Source: Pontibacter populi
Lineage (GTDB): Bacteria; Bacteroidota; Bacteroidia; Cytophagales; Hymenobacteraceae
Assembly (NCBI RefSeq): GCF_019336435.1
Contig: NZ_JAHWXQ010000001.1
Span: 1,364,001-1,428,000, forward strand
DNA length: 64,000 nt
Direction of reading: 5' to 3'
Shown here: positions 60,833-64,000 of the stretch, piece after piece
Position numbering within the stretch: position 1 is the stretch's first letter
Layout: every line of letters starts with the position of its first letter
Notes under the pieces: generated by a model
The model's input: only the letters and a program-made list of their open reading frames with translations
Told to the model about the DNA's origin: nothing
Database searches by the model: none
Translations under genes and position numbers: made by a program

Positions 60833-63031
60833 ATGAAAAGAACCACTGTTCTACTGCTGGCTGGCGGCCTCACGGCTGTGGCAGCATGTAAATCAACACA
60901 ATCCGAAACTACAAGTGTGAATACCGAAACTACTACTGAAGCCGCAGTTGCAACGGCTGAAACCAATTTAGATTATCCTGATACCAAAAAAGTAGACCAC
61001 GTTGATAATTACCACGGCAAGCAGGTCGCAGACCCATATCGCTGGCTCGAAACGCATACCGATGAAGTAGATCAGTGGATAAAAGCGCAGAACGAAGTAA
61101 CGCAGGAATACCTGGGCGACATCGATTTCCGCGACAACATTAAAGCACGCCTGACCGAGATCTGGAATTATCCAAAATATGGTGCTCCGTTTAAAGAAGG
61201 CGGTAAATATTATTTCTATAAGAACGACGGTCTGCAGAACCAGAGCGTGCTGTATGTACAGGAAACATTGGAGTCTGAACCAAAAGTATTCTTCGATCCA
61301 AACAAGCTGTCTTCTGACGGAACAGTAGCGCTTTCTGCGTTCAGCTTCTCAAAAGATGGCAAGCATGTGGCGGTTGGTACCTCAAGCGGCGGCTCTGACT
61401 GGAACACGTACCAGGTAATGGATGTGGCGACTGGCAAAATGCTGGACGATAAACTGGAGTGGGTGAAATTCTCTGGCCCGAGCTGGTACAAAGATGGTTT
61501 CTTTTATAGCCGTTACGATGCTCCAACTGAAGGCAACAAACTGGCTAACAAGAACGAATTCCACAAAGTATACTACCACAAAATTGGTACACCGCAAAGC
61601 CAGGACAAACTGGTTTACGAAGACAAAGCACATGCCCTGCGCAACTTCTACGGCCAGACCACAGACGATGAGCGCTTCCTGATCCTGAATGCATCGGAAG
61701 GTGCCAGCGGAGCAAACGCACTTTACTATAAAGATCTTGCTGATCCGAAATCAACTATAAAACCTATAGTTAACAACTTCGAGAGCGAGTACAATGTGGT
61801 GGATAACTTCGGCGACAAGCTGCTGGTGATGACGAATAAGAACGCACCACGCTACCGCCTCGTGTTGATCGATCCGAAGAAGCCGCAGGAAGCCAACTGG
61901 AAAACTATAGTTCCGGAGTCTGCTAACGTAATGCAGAGCGTGTCTACGGTAGGTGGTCGTATTATTGCCAGCTATATGAAAGATGCTACCAGCCAGGTAG
62001 TGGTTTATGACCAGAATGGCAAGCAACTGAACACGGTAGAGTTACCAACATTAGGTACTGTTAGCGGCTTCGGCGGCGACCAGAAAGACAAGGAGACGTT
62101 CTTCACGTTTACATCCTTTACTTACCCGCCAACTATTTACCGTTACGATGTTGCTAACAACAAAGTAAGCCTGTTCCGCAAAACCGAAGTGAATGTAGAT
62201 ACCGATGCCTTTGAAACGAAGCAGGTGTTCTATACTTCGAAAGACGGTACTAAGGTGCCAATGTTTATTGTGCACAAGAAAGGCCTGAAACTGGATGGCA
62301 CCAACCCAACTTACCTGTACGCTTACGGTGGCTTTAACATCTCTATGACACCGAGCTTCAGCATTGCGAATATGCTTTGGTTAGAGAACGGTGGTGTGTA
62401 TGCCATGCCTAACCTGCGTGGTGGCGGCGAGTACGGCGAAGACTGGCACAAGGCCGGTATGACGCCAAACAAGCAAAACGTATTCGATGACTTTATTGGT
62501 GCTGCTGAATACCTGATCAACCAAAAGTATACGTCATCTGAAAGACTGGCTGTAGCTGGCGGTTCTAACGGTGGTTTGCTGGTTGGTGCTTTTATGACAC
62601 AGCGCCCTGAGCTGGCTAAAGTTGCCCTGCCTGCAGTAGGTGTAATGGACATGCTGCGTTTCCATAAATTTACCATTGGTTGGGCATGGGTACCGGAGTA
62701 TGGCACGTCAGATGATGCTGCTCAGTTCGAGAACCTGTACAAATTCTCGCCGTTGCACAACATTAAAGAAGGCGTAAAATACCCTGCAACTCTTGTTAAA
62801 ACTGCTGACCACGACGACCGTGTAGTACCAGCGCACTCTTTCAAGTTCATCTCTGAACTACAGGCCAAAGGTGCTCCGGGCAATCCTTATTTAATCAGAG
62901 TAGATGTGCGTGCTGGCCATGGTGCCGGTAAGCCGACTTCGCTGGTTATCCAGGAGTATGCTGATACTTATGCTTTCATCTACAAAAACATGGGCGTAAA
63001 CCCTTACGAAGGCGAAGCTCAGAACAAATAA
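60833..63031 (+). CDS. Prolyl oligopeptidase family (S9) lipoprotein
   Basis: 732 residues. Lipobox AVAAC places the acylated Cys near 19, then a Ser/Thr-rich linker. DYPDTKKVDHVDNYHGKQVA and DPYRWLE are the S9A signature, followed by a seven-bladed propeller (~110-460) and the catalytic domain. Nucleophile elbow AGGSNGGLL has Ser578; Asp in DHDDRVVPAHSFKF and His in RAGHGAGKPT complete the triad. Expected to cleave short proline-containing peptides in the periplasm or at the outer membrane. Monocistronic, with its own terminator. Confidence 0.93.
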   Translation: MKRTTVLLLAGGLTAVAACKSTQSETTSVNTETTTEAAVATAETNLDYPDTKKVDHVDNYHGKQVADPYRWLETHTDEVDQWIKAQNEVTQEYLGDIDFRDNIKARLTEIWNYPKYGAPFKEGGKYYFYKNDGLQNQSVLYVQETLESEPKVFFDPNKLSSDGTVALSAFSFSKDGKHVAVGTSSGGSDWNTYQVMDVATGKMLDDKLEWVKFSGPSWYKDGFFYSRYDAPTEGNKLANKNEFHKVYYHKIGTPQSQDKLVYEDKAHALRNFYGQTTDDERFLILNASEGASGANALYYKDLADPKSTIKPIVNNFESEYNVVDNFGDKLLVMTNKNAPRYRLVLIDPKKPQEANWKTIVPESANVMQSVSTVGGRIIASYMKDATSQVVVYDQNGKQLNTVELPTLGTVSGFGGDQKDKETFFTFTSFTYPPTIYRYDVANNKVSLFRKTEVNVDTDAFETKQVFYTSKDGTKVPMFIVHKKGLKLDGTNPTYLYAYGGFNISMTPSFSIANMLWLENGGVYAMPNLRGGGEYGEDWHKAGMTPNKQNVFDDFIGAAEYLINQKYTSSERLAVAGGSNGGLLVGAFMTQRPELAKVALPAVGVMDMLRFHKFTIGWAWVPEYGTSDDAAQFENLYKFSPLHNIKEGVKYPATLVKTADHDDRVVPAHSFKFISELQAKGAPGNPYLIRVDVRAGHGAGKPTSLVIQEYADTYAFIYKNMGVNPYEGEAQNK

Positions 63032-63060
63032 CACAAGTATAGATCTGCCATTTATACTTC

Positions 63061-63100
63061 AGCCGCGCTGCCTGCATCAGGTAGCGCGGCTTTTTTGTTT
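63061..63100 (+). terminator. Terminator of the prolyl oligopeptidase gene
   Basis: AGCCGCGCT (63061-63069) pairs with AGCGCGGCT (63083-63091), followed by six T. Confidence 0.88.
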
Positions 63101-63164
63101 TGGGTGGTTTGGCAACAGCAACGCATCTTCCGTACCTTAGTAACTATAAACCAGCTTCACCACT

Positions 63165-63905
63165 ATGAAATCATACCCCGGCAAAAGCACTTTTATAGTT
63201 CGTTCCAGCGAGATAGATTACAATGGCAATGCCACCATGCCGGCGTTGGTAAGTTACATGCAGGAAGCAGCCTGGGAGAATACACGGAACTTAGGTATCT
63301 CAATGTATGATTTGCTGGAGCGAGGATTGACATGGGTGCTGCAACGCATGCGCGTGGAGATGTTTCGTTACCCATCCCACGGCGAAACTATAGTTGTGGA
63401 AACCTGGGCGTCGGGGCGGGAACGTGTTTTTCTGCATCGCGATTTCAGAATCTATAGTTTGGAAGGCGAGCTGTTGGGGCAGGCGACAAGTGTGTGGCTG
63501 GTGATGGATGTGGTAAAACGGCAGATGGTGTCGGTGCCGGATTTCATAACAGATATAGAAGTAGTGCCCGACAAAGAACCGCTGCCTTTTGCCAAAGGAA
63601 AGCTACCGCAACCGGAACAGCCAACTTACACACAGCAAATGCCCGTACGCTGGCACGACATTGACCTGAACCGCCACGTCACCAACACCCGCTACCTGCA
63701 ATGGATACTCGATACACTGCCAACTGAAATTATGGAAAAGCAGCTTCGGGAAGTAGACATCATTTATAAAGCAGAAAGTATTTTAGGGGATACCGTTCTG
63801 TCGGAAGCTGGCAAAGGTGAAGCAGAAACTATACTTTTGCATAAACTTACCAGCCAGGAAACAGGCAAAGAACTGGTGCAAGCCAGGACGGAGTGGAGGA
63901 GTTAG
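63165..63905 (+). CDS. Acyl-ACP thioesterase
   Basis: 246 residues with two hotdog halves. The first has FIVRSSEIDYNGNATMPALV and YMQEAAWENTRNLG, then RGLTWVLQRMRVEMFRYP. The second has MPVRWHDIDLNRHVTNTRYL, with the catalytic-type Asn/His block NRHVTNTRY. This matches bacterial FatA/FatB-like acyl-ACP thioesterases (PF01643), which release free fatty acids from acyl carrier protein in the cytoplasm. The start ATG at 63165 is 65 bp after the preceding terminator. Monocistronic as far as visible. Confidence 0.9.
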   Translation: MKSYPGKSTFIVRSSEIDYNGNATMPALVSYMQEAAWENTRNLGISMYDLLERGLTWVLQRMRVEMFRYPSHGETIVVETWASGRERVFLHRDFRIYSLEGELLGQATSVWLVMDVVKRQMVSVPDFITDIEVVPDKEPLPFAKGKLPQPEQPTYTQQMPVRWHDIDLNRHVTNTRYLQWILDTLPTEIMEKQLREVDIIYKAESILGDTVLSEAGKGEAETILLHKLTSQETGKELVQARTEWRS

Positions 63906-63951
63906 TGAGTTTAGGGAGTTAGAAGGTTAGAAAGTTTGGAAGTTAGAAAGG
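63903..63951. repeat. AGTTAGAAGG-type short tandem repeat
   Basis: Degenerate AGTTAGAAGG/AAGTTAGAAAG units directly after the thioesterase stop, inverse of the pattern at 23816. Confidence 0.6.
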
Positions 63952-63956
63952 TGTTT

Positions 63957-64000
63957 AAAATCCTGCTAATCCTTTAATCCTGAAAATCCTGATTCAGACA
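63957..64000 (-). repeat. AATCCT-type dispersed repeat, copy d (at the window end)
   Basis: AAAATCCTGCTAATCC through to GATTCAGACA, the inverse of copies at 30119 and 52394. Confidence 0.75.

Overview
The window comes from a Bacteroidota chromosome. The best fit is a Hymenobacteraceae/Cytophagales relative such as Pontibacter; this is inferred from gene families, not from a marker gene. Supporting signs are type IX secretion (T9SS) cargo with type A and type B C-terminal domains, PorP/SprF partners, a SusC-like TonB receptor with an N-terminal carboxypeptidase-regulatory domain, TAnnTTTG-type promoters and moderate GC. No rRNA or tRNA was recognised.

Layout. 1-7.7 kb: the 3' end of a T9SS type A surface protein, then a type B multi-Ig/PKD protein with its PorP/SprF partner. 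8.1-17.6 kb: a 2157-residue protein (DUF3494 ice-binding-like head, DUF11, 20 Ig/PKD-like repeats, type B tail) followed by PorP/SprF and a PorE-like TPR/propeller/OmpA protein. 17.7-23.6 kb (minus strand): sodium-solute symporter, alpha/beta hydrolase, TonB receptor and 3-hydroxybutyrate dehydrogenase, read here as a possible hydroxybutyrate-ester uptake locus. 23.9-26.9 kb: a LytTR response regulator and a divergent 7TMR-DISM histidine kinase. 27-40 kb: hydrolase, RlpA, DUF72, an M16 peptidase pair, a GDSL lipoprotein with FadL, a thioredoxin-reductase-like enzyme and a cyanophycinase-like peptidase. 40.2-41.7 kb: a small non-annotated cassette with a sigma-54-like promoter, upstream dyads and three tandem ~50-residue secreted peptides, followed by a structured RNA candidate. 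41.7-64 kb: ArfB, a sensory-rhodopsin-transducer-like protein, a decayed GH13 gene, an M50/CBS protease, dGTPase, a T9SS metalloprotease, BlaI/BlaR-like regulators with paired operators, DNA polymerase I, the LemA/TPM operon, a sugar nucleotidyltransferase, a prolyl oligopeptidase and an acyl-ACP thioesterase.

Three things stand out beyond ordinary genes. (1) The micropeptide cassette at 40.4-41.35 kb, whose first two members share an identical YPNLLPVVEV block. (2) The perfect palindrome AACTATAGTT and its half-sites, strongly over-represented in genes and spacers throughout the window. (3) A composite intergenic repeat present four times, in alternating orientation, mostly between convergent genes. 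All functional statements rest on reading the sequence and on recalled family knowledge; no database search was run.
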